Shown in pieces: positions 55,701-64,000 of a DNA stretch of 64,000 bases. The position numbers were made by a program, and so were the translations under genes. How positions within the stretch are numbered: the stretch's first letter is position 1; every line of letters starts with the position of its first letter. A model generated the notes under the pieces. It made no database searches, was not told the DNA's origin, and saw nothing but the letters and a program-made list of their open reading frames with translations. The DNA is from Auriscalpium vulgare (lineage: Eukaryota > Basidiomycota > Agaricomycetes > Russulales > Auriscalpiaceae), in contig JAHBBC010000035.1 in NCBI GenBank assembly GCA_019915015.1, positions 248,001 to 312,000 on the forward strand, given 5' to 3'.

Positions 55701-58700
55701 CCTCCGCCTCTGCGTCGACTATAGGGGTCTCAATGCGATTACCAAGAAGAATCGCTACCCTGTACCACTCGTTCACGACCTCCTCGATCGTGTACAGGGC
55801 TGCAAGGTTTTTACTCTCATTGATCTCGTCTCTGCTTACTCGCATCTTCGCATTAAGGAGGGCGACGAGTGGAAGACCGCATTCCGCACGCCCCTCGGAC
55901 TCTTCGAGCACCTCGTCGTGCCCTATGGACTTACTAATGCACCCGCTGCGTTTCAGGCATTTATTCAGGACGTCCTGCGCGACCTACTCGACGTCGTGTG
56001 TGTCGTCTATCTCGACGATATACTCATCTTTTCGAGGACACCAGAAGAACACGACAAGCACGTTCGACTCGTCCTCGACCGTCTACGCGACGCTCACCTC
56101 TGCGTCAATCCCGCTAAATGCGAGTGGGACAAATCGGAGGTCGAGTATCTCGGGTACATCGTCGGCGCTGAAGGCGTCAAGATGAACCCAAAGAAGATTG
56201 CGACCATTACGGAGTGGCCTGAACCGTCCACAGTGAAGGAACTCCAATCATTCCTCGGGTTTGCTAACTTCTATCGTCGTTTCATCGACGGCTACGCTCG
56301 TATTTCTGCCCCGCTTGTTGCGCTGACCAAGAAGGACATCACGTTCAGTTTTTCAGATGCTGCGCGCGCCGCGTTCGGACGCCTCAAGCGTGCGTTCACA
56401 TCCTACCCCGTCTTGCGTCATTACAACCCGCTCGCGCCGTGCACGCTCAGCACCGACGCATCCGACTTCGCCATCTCCGGCGTTTGTCAACAACCGGGTG
56501 ACGATGGTGAACTCCATCCCATCGCTTACTACTCGCGCAAATTCACGCCCGCGGAGATCAACTACGAGATCCACGACAAGGAACTCCTCGCAGTTGTCGA
56601 CTCGTTCCGCGACATGCGCGCGTGGCTGCTCGGTTCGCCTTTCCCTATTTCCGTCATCTCTGATCACAAAAACCTCGAGTATTTCATGACCTCGAAGGTT
56701 CTCAACCGCCGACAGGCGCGTTGGGCTATGTTTTTGGCTGACTTTGACTTTCGGTTGACCTGGGGTCCCGGGAAGTCGAACGTTGCGGACCCCCCGTCGC
56801 GACGTGCTGACTTCGTCCCTAGAAAGGGAGATGACACCCTCCTGGTGCAGAATCGGACAATACTCACAGCTAAACATACAGAGCTTCTTTTTCCTTCACA
56901 GATTCCATCCACACCTCCCGCTGCGACGACCAGCGCGCTCACCACGCTCGCTATCGACAGCTCGGCGCTTCTCGAACGCTTCAAGATCGCGTTCCGCGAC
57001 GACGTCGAATGGCGCGAAGCGCTCGTTCAAGGCAACTCGGACTTCACCGCCGAGGGTGGACTCGTGTTCCACAAAGGAAAACTCTTCGTTCCTCGACCAT
57101 TACGCGCTGATATTCTTCGTGCTCGGCACGACTCGCCATTCGCAGGTCATCCTGGACGCACACGCACGCTCGGGCTCGTCTCACGAGATTACTCGTGGCC
57201 CGGTATCCACACCTTCGTGCGTCGCTACGTCGAGGCATGCGACACGTGCGCACGTATCAAGACGCCGCGTCACAAGCCTTACGGCCTTCTCCAGCCGCTC
57301 GACATCCCGTCGCGCCCCTGGCGAGCAATCACTATGGATTTCATCGTTAAGCTTCCTATTTCTCATGGTTATGATTCCATCTGGGTTGTTTGTGATCGTC
57401 TCACGCGCTACGCGCATTTCATTCCTTGCAACGAGACGATCGACGCACCCGGTTTGGCTTGGTTGTTCCTCGACAGAATATTTCGGTACCACGGTCTTCC
57501 TGATTCCATTGTTTCTGACCGTGGTGCGATATTTGTTTCACGCTTTTGGACTGAACTTCTCTCGCTTTTGAAGATTGAGTCGAGCACGTCGACGGCGTAT
57601 CACCCGCAGACTGACGGTCTGACGGAACGCACGAATCAGACGCTCGAGACGTACTTACGTGCATACTGTTCTTACCAACAGGACGATTGGGTCGATTATC
57701 TCCCTCTGGGAGAATTCGCCTTCAACAATCTGGAGAACAGCTCGACACACCAGACTCCCTACTTCGCCAACTTCGCCTACCATCCCACCTTCGAGCCCCA
57801 ACTCACCGAGCGTTCCAGCGTCCCCGCTGCGGACGAACTCACGACCCGACTCGCTGTCATCCACGACGAATTACGCGCCGAACTGCAGTTCGCGCAAGAC
57901 AAGCAGTCGAAGTACTACAACCAGAAGGTGCTCGCTGCTCCGCAGTTCCAGCCCGACCAGCTCGTCTGGCTCCTGCGCCGCAATATCAAGACGACGCGTC
58001 CCTCTCTCAAACTCGACCATCGTCGTCTCGGCCCGTATCCCGTCATCCGCAGAATCGGTTCCTCTTCCTATCACCTCCGCCTCCCATCCTACCTCTCTCG
58101 CCTTCATCCTGTCTTCCATGTCTCGCTCCTTGAACCCTACCAAGATCCTTCCATTTTCCATCCTCATTCCTCGCCCGCTCCTTTCGAACTCGACGAAGAT
58201 CCTGCGCTACAAGTCCAGTCCATCCACGACTCGCGCAAAGTTGGTCATCGCTACGAATACCTCGTCCGCTGGAAGTCGCTTCCCGAGTCAGAGAACTCGT
58301 GGATTCCCCTCTCCGACATTCCCACTACCCAGAACGAGTTAATCGACCGCTTCCATCGTCGAAATCCCCGCGCTCCTCGTCCCCATTCCACCGTCCTCGA
58401 TAAACACTTTACTGTACATGATTCCGAACCCGTTGACTCGTCTTTTTCTGCTCCACAGGTCCCGCTGCCCTCCGCGTCGCCGTCGTCGTCCTCCGCACCA
58501 CCCGCCGCTCCGTTGCCGTCCGCTCGTCCCGTCGTACCCACTGCCGCTCCTCGCCCACCGTCCCCGCCGGTCGTACGACAGAGATTGAGATCTGTGTACG
58601 AACCTGCTCCGCAGACTACGACGCGCTCACGTCGTGTGTCCAAGCCGGCCGAAAGGCTGAACCTCTGAGCAGCCCCATCGTCCGTGACCCTAGAAAGGGA

Positions 58701-59101
58701 GATGATGTGATGGGCACGGCCATTCTAGATACAAACGGACACTCTACTTAGCTCACGGACTCTGGTTTCGTACGACAGACTCGCATCATTACGGTACACG
58801 TGCTCATCCCGACTTAGCTATGTACATTTGCCTCCGTTGGTCCGTGCGCCCGTATTACTCCGTCGCTCGCCGCTCCTGTACCTTTCCCTCGTCGAGTCAA
58901 CGCCAGTGACTTCCTCTGTTCATTCTCGCGTCCCCTTCGCTCGAAACACTCGCCCCGTTACAACGCGCCTTTGCATGCAGCCGACTTCTGAACGCGCACT
59001 ACGACAAGCTTCACATGCTTGCTTCGGACGTCAATACCAGCAGCTCGGACTCGCCGCCGGCACAGCATCATGGCATCATTCACACGAGGTCTGTTCGCTG
59101 A
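52719..59101 (+). CDS. Candidate exons interrupted by the retrotransposon (52719-52865 and 58981-59101)
   Basis: Seen: a GTACGT donor at 52866, a TACTGAC branch-point word at 52904-52910, the retrotransposon, and then TTGCATGCAG acceptor at 58971-58980. Removing the element and one copy of its 5-bp duplication leaves a 61-nt intron of typical fungal form, with the branch A 17 nt before the acceptor AG. The exon before ends in RSAFD plus two bases (TA), and the exon after continues in the same frame with Y-RLLNAHYDKLHMLASDVN and TSSSDSPPAQHHGIIHTRSV before TGA at 59099. That downstream exon has strong GC3 bias in this frame only. The upstream exon can join the acidic protein gene through a 40-nt intron (52679-52718), but that join is weak. 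Inference: a host gene's last intron was invaded. It might instead be a 3' UTR intron. Confidence 0.4.
52914..53170 (+). repeat. 5' LTR (257 bp)
   Basis: Begins TGTGATGGGCACGG and ends CGCCCCGTTACA. Identical by eye to 58706-58962. Preceded by ACGCG. The LTR contains GTCGAGTCAA at 53099-53108, complementary to the presumed primer binding site just after the LTR. Confidence 0.95.
53171..53183 (+). other. Presumed primer binding site, possible self-priming
   Basis: Directly after the LTR. TTGACTCGAC (53173-53182) is the exact reverse complement of GTCGAGTCAA inside the LTR (53099-53108). This is the arrangement of Tf1/sushi-type self-priming, in which the 5' end of the RNA folds back to prime. 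I see no evident match to a common tRNA 3' end, but I could not test this. Confidence 0.45.
53315..54418 (+). CDS. Gag (capsid and nucleocapsid) of the retrotransposon
   Basis: Structural protein of the virus-like particle. Seen: 367 residues from ATG at 53315. A Gln/Ala-rich, disordered start, then the capsid-like domain RFKEPRVFSGKAVDVEPFIK, LADGSAKSWYNSVEEVSPDL, DNFRSHFGDSDVVGTALRKI and FRELLIHLDLSEATKIQMFY, GLKDEVKDLLVGL, typical of Ty3/Gypsy (retrotransposon gag). A Ser/Ala linker and basic patch (DRRRREGL) lead to the CCHC knuckle CLYCGLGKHLISNCP at 54302-54346. TAG at 54416-54418. The last codons GGA AAA GCC overlap the slippery site (54406-54412). No frame breaks. Confidence 0.95.
   Translation: MSGLDENPWPADAGSVPQGQQPTQDASQNPASAQDVNALAQLLIGLGRQVQNAEANQERMRQVLEALTTRISDPAPANSGRDARDTSGAPHGVARFKEPRVFSGKAVDVEPFIKEIGAAVQLSRASLPTDFDRALYMQTYLADGSAKSWYNSVEEVSPDLLRDFDGLIDNFRSHFGDSDVVGTALRKIEALRQTGAAAAYASRFRELLIHLDLSEATKIQMFYRGLKDEVKDLLVGLHEPTVFNEYVALSIMADNRVHRRALEKKQDSGKGKGKQTPIATARPSQSASSSNASPASSSNAPVPMEIDATKTPRAPLTQEEKDRRRREGLCLYCGLGKHLISNCPNMSERAKKNYAARAPASSSSGKA
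54406..54462 (+). promoter_or_regulatory. Programmed -1 frameshift signal: slippery heptamer and possible pseudoknot
   Basis: GGGAAAA at 54406-54412 is read in the gag frame as G_GGA_AAA, a canonical X_XXY_YYZ site, one codon (GCC) before the gag TAG. Five nt after it starts GCCGG (54418-54422), which can pair with CCGGC (54445-54449), and TGTCCC (54432-54437) within that loop can pair with GGGACA (54457-54462). The order is that of an H-type pseudoknot. Pol is open in the -1 frame from 54349 and has no ATG in its first 170 bases, so this signal is the likely way to make Gag-Pol. Stability was not computed. Confidence 0.65.
54412..58668 (+). CDS. Pol polyprotein: protease, reverse transcriptase, RNase H, integrase, chromodomain
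   Basis: Enzymes for copying and inserting the element. Seen in one frame without stops: protease with ALVDSGATTSCISE (54652 on) and ILGLDWLRRHNPNID; reverse transcriptase CVDYRGLNAITKKNRYPVP, TAFRTPLGLFEHLVVPYGL and VVYLDDILIFS (YLDD at 56008-56019); RNase H LSTDASDFAISGV and YSRKFTPAEINYEIHDKELL; integrase zinc finger HDSPFAGHPGRTRTLG and CDTCARIKTP; DDE core TMDFIVKLP, VSDRGAIFVSRFW and HPQTDGLTERTNQTLE; a GPY/F-like module LGPYPVIRRIG; chromodomain YEYLVRWKSLPESENSWIPL near 58250-58310; and a Pro-rich, Arg-rich tail ending AERLNL. Pol has no early ATG in frame and is entered by -1 frameshifting from gag. An exact copy of the polypurine tract lies within it at 56817-56834. Confidence 0.95.
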   Translation, partial: SLAGCSFVPGHPADDGTRPAASIAASEPTHVRATDGAYMLAHRNAPTFLFSSSAPTLNSPDHFFISVTLSFPNRSPLHTYALVDSGATTSCISERFAARHSLSRRLKDVPVPITAVDDRPIASGLITQDVVANLSVGAHSEFIALAVVAVGYPIILGLDWLRRHNPNIDWVDSNLTLDCCGLTRSHPVTISARGSGLAPRLVHPSLNSTTSVGIGFGLTGATSFASSTIRNTTTSSPAHSTPSVDRASSPPRPSYLSSLVKLNGFGRSTPSLTPTPNIRTISPRKFAKAARSHPDDVCLFRFLPTDSPAFIAATSAPDSLLDDLDADTPDTSSTPLDDLSQHVPPKYSEYASTVFSPSEFDKLPPHRSFDVDIELEEGKEPPFGPLYRLTPDERNALAEYVNTNLARGHIRSSTSSAGAPVLFIRKKTGNLRLCVDYRGLNAITKKNRYPVPLVHDLLDRVQGCKVFTLIDLVSAYSHLRIKEGDEWKTAFRTPLGLFEHLVVPYGLTNAPAAFQAFIQDVLRDLLDVVCVVYLDDILIFSRTPEEHDKHVRLVLDRLRDAHLCVNPAKCEWDKSEVEYLGYIVGAEGVKMNPKKIATITEWPEPSTVKELQSFLGFANFYRRFIDGYARISAPLVALTKKDITFSFSDAARAAFGRLKRAFTSYPVLRHYNPLAPCTLSTDASDFAISGVCQQPGDDGELHPIAYYSRKFTPAEINYEIHDKELLAVVDSFRDMRAWLLGSPFPISVISDHKNLEYFMTSKVLNRRQARWAMFLADFDFRLTWGPGKSNVADPPSRRADFVPRKGDDTLLVQNRTILTAKHTELLFPSQIPSTPPAATTSALTTLAIDSSALLERFKIAFRDDVEWREALVQGNSDFTAEGGLVFHKGKLFVPRPLRADILRARHDSPFAGHPGRTRTLGLVSRDYSWPGIHTFVRRYVEACDTCARIKTPRHKPYGLLQPLDIPSRPWRAITMDFIVKLPISHGYDSIWVVCDRLTRYAHFIPCNETIDAPGLAWLFLDRIFRYHGLPDSIVSDRGAIFVSRFWTELLSLLKIESSTSTAYHPQTDGLTERTNQTLETYLRAYCSYQQDDWVDYLPLGEFAFNNLENSSTHQTPYFANFAYHPTFEPQLTERSSVPAADELTTRLAVIHDELRAELQFAQDKQSKYYNQKVLAAPQFQPDQLVWLLRRNIKTTRPSLKLDHRRLGPYPVIRRIGSSSYHLRLPSYLSRLHPVFHVSLLEPYQDPSIFHPHSSPAPFELDEDPALQVQSIHDSRKVGHRYEYLVRWKSLPESENSWIPLSDIPTTQNELIDRFHRRNPRAPRPHSTVLDKHFTVHDSEPVDSSFSAPQVPLPSASPSSSSAPPAAPLPSARPVVPTAAPRPPSPPVVRQRLRSVYEPAPQTTTRSRRVSKPAERLNL
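56817..56834 (+). other. Internal copy of the polypurine tract (possible central PPT)
   Basis: CCCTAGAAAGGGAGATGA is identical over 18 nt to the tract before the 3' LTR (58688-58705). It lies between RNase H and integrase and encodes PRKGDD. A second plus-strand priming site is known in Ty1 and some other elements and in lentiviruses. Confidence 0.55.
58688..58705 (+). other. Polypurine tract before the 3' LTR
   Basis: Purine run AGAAAGGGAGATGA directly abutting the 3' LTR, the standard primer site for plus-strand synthesis. It is identical to the internal copy at 56817-56834. Confidence 0.8.
58706..58962 (+). repeat. 3' LTR (257 bp)
   Basis: Identical by eye to the 5' LTR, ends CCCCGTTACA and is followed by ACGCG (58963-58967), the target duplication. 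Confidence 0.95.
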
Positions 59102-61913
59102 CAGGGTATGGTTTGACTCCCTTCGGACAGCGCTCTGGGACCATCGCGAAAAAGACCCGGGAATTCCGGGCGGTTGCAACCCGGCAAAATCGCTCGCAAT
59201 CTGGTTGCGGCCCCTTGTAAACCGCGATATCGCTTGCAACCAGCACAATTGGAAAGATCTTGATAGCGTGGTTTGCAAGAGGTTTGTGTCCTGATCCCGA
59301 ACAGCTTGCAGCACCCCGCGAGTCTATTGCGGTCATGTCGTGAGCATCTCGCTAGTGATTGTAACCCGTACACAACCTTCTCGAGACCCGGTTCATGTCA
59401 GCCGCGGCAGGTTGTCAGCGACGTCGCTCCAATCCCATTCCAGCACTTATGCGAGCATTTGCACGGCAAACAGAATGTGATATTATTTGATTATGAAATG
59501 ACAATGATAAATTGTATCTAATCCTACTGACATCGACTGAGCAAGCTGAAAGGATCGCGGATGGCAGGGAGGGGGTCGGAGTATCACAACTGGTGACCAC
59601 CGTCGCTTGCTCCGCGGGCTGCTCCCTCAGCAGGCATGTTGTCGGCAGCACACGTTGTCGGCAGCGCGCATCTTGGATGACAAGCACGCTCCTGATACTT
59701 GAGAGCTCAGTTGTCGTCGAGAATGCAGAACCTGAAACAGCGGGTAATGGTTATCGAACATGACAAGGCCACATGAATGCGGAGAATCTACTTACCGCGA
59801 AAACATTACTGGATCCAGCGGACCGAAGCTTGACAACATTTGCCGGGGCCGATCGCATCACTCATCATCAGTGCGGTAGCTGACAAGCGAGACTATGGAG
59901 CGAGACAATCAGCGAGACTAAGAAGCGAGCTGCCCGAGAGTCCGAGCTGAGCAGTAAGCGAAGACCATAGCGAATGCCAGAAGAAGCCCTCAAAGGAAAC
60001 CGACTAAGTCGTAGCTGTCTGGTCCATGCGCTCGTTCCCAGACGAAGACCGGCCAAGCTTTGGCTACTGTCCCGGTCGGCGCAAGAGGACGACAGATGTG
60101 AGGCGTTCGGACGTTGACAAGTGATGTGCGGCCGGGTGGGGATGTTGCGGAAGGAGCCGTCTACATGATGAGGAGGGGCAAGGAGAAAGGAGGGGAAAGG
60201 AGGGGGAAATAGTGCAGTCTCAGCGCCATCAGGCTTTATGCTCGGCACAATTTGTCTGCGCTGATGGATTCAGTCGGCGAGATTCGGGCAACTCGGTCGT
60301 TATGGAGACCCCAATCCCGACCCCGAGATTGCGCGGACCATGGCATCCTGTCCAGCCAGTGGTGTCCACGAGCGCACGACTCGTGAGTCCCAGATACATG
60401 TACTAGATGTAAGTGACATACCTGTTCACATTGGAAGGCGGCCCACGACGACTCGAAGCACTAGCTACCTGTATGAAGGCGGGACACCTCCTCCGAGTCT
60501 GCGTAGAGATAGAGATACCATACAAGCACAATACATATTGTAGCCCTCACCAAGTAGGAGAGAAGCACGAGCTGGGGGAGGCCGGGAGCGCGTTGTTGGT
60601 GAAGTTGGTCTCCAAGTTGGCTGCAAGTCACGCCGGTGCCACTGGTGGCAGTGCTCGAGTGGGGAATAGCCTTGCGAGGTTGTTGCGAGAGACTCCAAGA
60701 GACCGTAAGCAATACGATCACCTGTATGGTTTGCGAGCGGACTACGACTGTGCTACGACATGCTTGCGATCAACTCGCGACCGGTCGCGAGAGCCTCACA
60801 ACCTGGCAAAATCCCTCTACAGGTTACAATTCGCACGGTCTGGCACAATCCGGCAAAATCGCGGCGCCCTTTCTGCGATGACACGGACGGCGGGCGTGGG
60901 GCGACGGGACACGACTCGACGCTCAAGGTAACATGGTGGCAATGGCGGCGTGGTGAGCTCAGTTCGACAACATAAGGACAAGGCGCTACGGGCAATGAGA
61001 CGACCATGGCGGGCCCAGTGGCTCTCGACGGTGCGTCTGCTCCTTGCGCCGTAGAATTATAGCTGACCGTGTTGCTCTTTTCGCGAGGCGTCCGGTGGGC
61101 CAGCTCCCACCGTACTCCTCACTCCGTCAACCACCCACCAAGGCAAGTCGTCCCCGCCGCGTAGCCCTTAGTACTCTACAGCGGGTGAACGGGAAAAGCT
61201 CGTACGTCACTTCCCACCTCTAGTCGCGCGTTCTGCTCTAACCTTCCGTTGTTGTAGTTAAGTACCACTGAATAAGCCAGCCCCAGCCGGGCGAATCGAG
61301 TCCGGCGCGTCGAAAAACCCCACACTGCCCGAAAGCCGTCCCTCCCAGAGTTGCCCCAGGGGTTTCATCCTGCCTTGTCTTCGAACTAACCTCCGTACCG
61401 CCCCAGCTCATTGGGGCGGCGATGCTCGTGATGTTGTGCTGGCTTATCCCTCGAATCCTTGCTTGCAGGTTCCGAAGCCGCCGAACGCGCGCTCCCGTGT
61501 TCGGTCTGCATGCGACGAGGCCGCCGTCCTTCGGTCTCTGATGTCGTTGTCTATCGTCTCCTGTACCCCCGTCTGTGATCCTGGATAGACCAAGTTGGAT
61601 ATATAGGCCATCCGTCTAGTACGATACGCGTTTCGATGTCGTGGTGATGATATACGATACAGAAAATACCAAAAAGAGTTCCGTTCTTGCCGAGTGTCGT
61701 TCTCTAAGCTATCTCGGCCGCAAGGGTATGCATTCGACGTCGAAACGTGTCAGTATGTCGGCGACTTTCTGACGCTGTTGAGAGTCTATTCATGCACATT
61801 TTGATTCTCCGAAGCGTGTACCTACAACATGGATTGATTTCTTCCTTTCCTCCTCGAAGACGTACAACGGAATTTCCTTCTCCTTCTCGCCTGTCCGACA
61901 AATAAGACACCAT
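59102..61913. other. Intergenic stretch with dispersed short repeats, no gene
   Basis: About 2.8 kb between the retrotransposon's 3' host exon and the glucose-6-phosphate isomerase stop. It contains short words repeated at distance, such as CCCGGCAAAATCGC (59186 on), ACCTGGCAAAATCC (about 60798) and TCCGGCAAAATCGC (about 60851), each in a surrounding of GCAAC/GTTGC words. These may be decayed copies of one older element. From about 61000 the DNA is GC-rich and unremarkable; no rRNA or tRNA match was found by eye. Confidence 0.4.
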
Positions 61914-63907
<1,994 letters not shown>

Positions 63908-63983
63908 CGTTGCGCTGGGAATAAACGAGGATGGAGGAGGAGATCAGGAAGAGATGCGGTCGATAGAGACGACGTCGGGAAGC

Positions 63984-63989
63984 TATATA
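63984..63989 (-). promoter_or_regulatory. TATA box of glucose-6-phosphate isomerase
   Basis: TATATA on either strand, about 77 bp upstream of the ATG at 63907 on the minus strand. Its position supports the 22-nt first exon model over the longer open frame that starts upstream. Confidence 0.5.
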
Positions 63990-64000
63990 GCACGCCGGGC

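Larger units (their letters stand above)
52914..58962 (+). mobile_element. Ty3/Gypsy LTR retrotransposon (chromovirus), 6,049 bp, apparently intact
   Basis: Seen: two identical 257-bp LTRs (TG...CA), the 5-bp target duplication ACGCG at 52909-52913 and 58963-58967, a gag gene with CCHC knuckle, a pol of 4.2 kb without stop codons (protease, reverse transcriptase, RNase H, integrase) and a C-terminal chromodomain. Gag and pol are joined by a -1 frameshift. Domain order PR-RT-RH-IN identifies Ty3/Gypsy and the chromodomain identifies the chromovirus lineage. Identical LTRs mean recent insertion. It sits between a branch point and acceptor site of a presumed host intron. Confidence 0.95.

Noticed and set aside
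61000..61600. rRNA or tRNA genes in the GC-rich gap
   Set aside because: No cloverleaf, A/B box pair or 5S-like start could be read by eye. A covariance search would be needed to exclude them.
63908..63993. Longer N terminus for glucose-6-phosphate isomerase (start at 63993)
   Set aside because: The first codon there is not ATG and the text is the 5' leader with the TATA box. The 22-nt exon from 63907 gives [16 protein letters not shown].

Overview
The window is nuclear DNA of a basidiomycete fungus, most likely an Agaricomycete (a Polyporales-type genome would fit). The reasons are short GT-AG introns of about 45-65 bases in nearly every gene, GC-rich third codon positions, tight packing of genes on both strands, and several families largely confined to mushroom-forming fungi (DUF6533, DUF6534 and DUF6593 proteins, a basidiomycete-type tetraspanin). 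Most of the window is a housekeeping neighbourhood interrupted by two transposable elements, both of which look young and nearly complete.

Layout. 0.6-4.7 kb: an uncharacterised protein and a DUF6533 membrane protein. 4.83-8.22 kb: a two-gene PIF/Harbinger DNA transposon with perfect 68-bp inverted ends, carrying an accessory Myb/SANT-like protein (+) and a DDE transposase (-), inserted 108 bp upstream of a drug/amino-acid transporter start codon. 8.3-16.7 kb: two convergent 14-TM major facilitator genes, a DUF6593 protein and an HpcH/HpaI aldolase. 18-24 kb: a Rho-type GTPase, a dual-specificity phosphatase, a DUF6534 membrane protein and a secreted aldose 1-epimerase. 25-30.4 kb: LIS1/PAC1, a tetraspanin and a small membrane protein. 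30.8-36.7 kb: splicing factor PRP3, an unknown protein and decapping factor DCP1. 38-47.9 kb: cystathionine gamma-lyase, eIF3g, an F-box-like protein, a tiny Cys-rich protein, a flavodoxin-like quinone reductase and COP9 signalosome subunit 3. 50.8-59.1 kb: a gene for an acidic, proline-rich protein, apparently split in its last intron by a 6,049-bp Ty3/Gypsy chromovirus retrotransposon (identical 257-bp LTRs, ACGCG target duplication). 61.9-63.9 kb: glucose-6-phosphate isomerase, complete on the minus strand.

The host genes do not form one pathway. They are a mixture of central metabolism (glucose-6-phosphate isomerase, cystathionine gamma-lyase, aldose epimerase), RNA biology (PRP3, DCP1, eIF3g), cytoskeleton and signalling (Rho, LIS1, phosphatase), protein turnover (COP9 subunit) and membrane proteins. 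Several neighbours are divergent with short shared promoter regions (PRP3 with the gene at 33.2 kb, eIF3g with the F-box gene, Rho with the phosphatase).

The most interesting material is in the mobile elements. The retrotransposon has a canonical G_GGA_AAA slippery heptamer one codon before the gag stop with a possible H-type pseudoknot 5 nt downstream, an exact 18-nt internal copy of its polypurine tract, a possible self-priming site, and a chromodomain. It sits between the branch point and the 3' splice site of what looks like a host intron. The Harbinger element has an intact DDE triad and perfect ends. A second window-wide observation is that at least six genes show a reading-frame step of -1 inside otherwise conserved coding sequence, which looks more like single-base deletions in the assembly than biology. 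Exact coordinates and splice sites are read by eye and should be treated as models.
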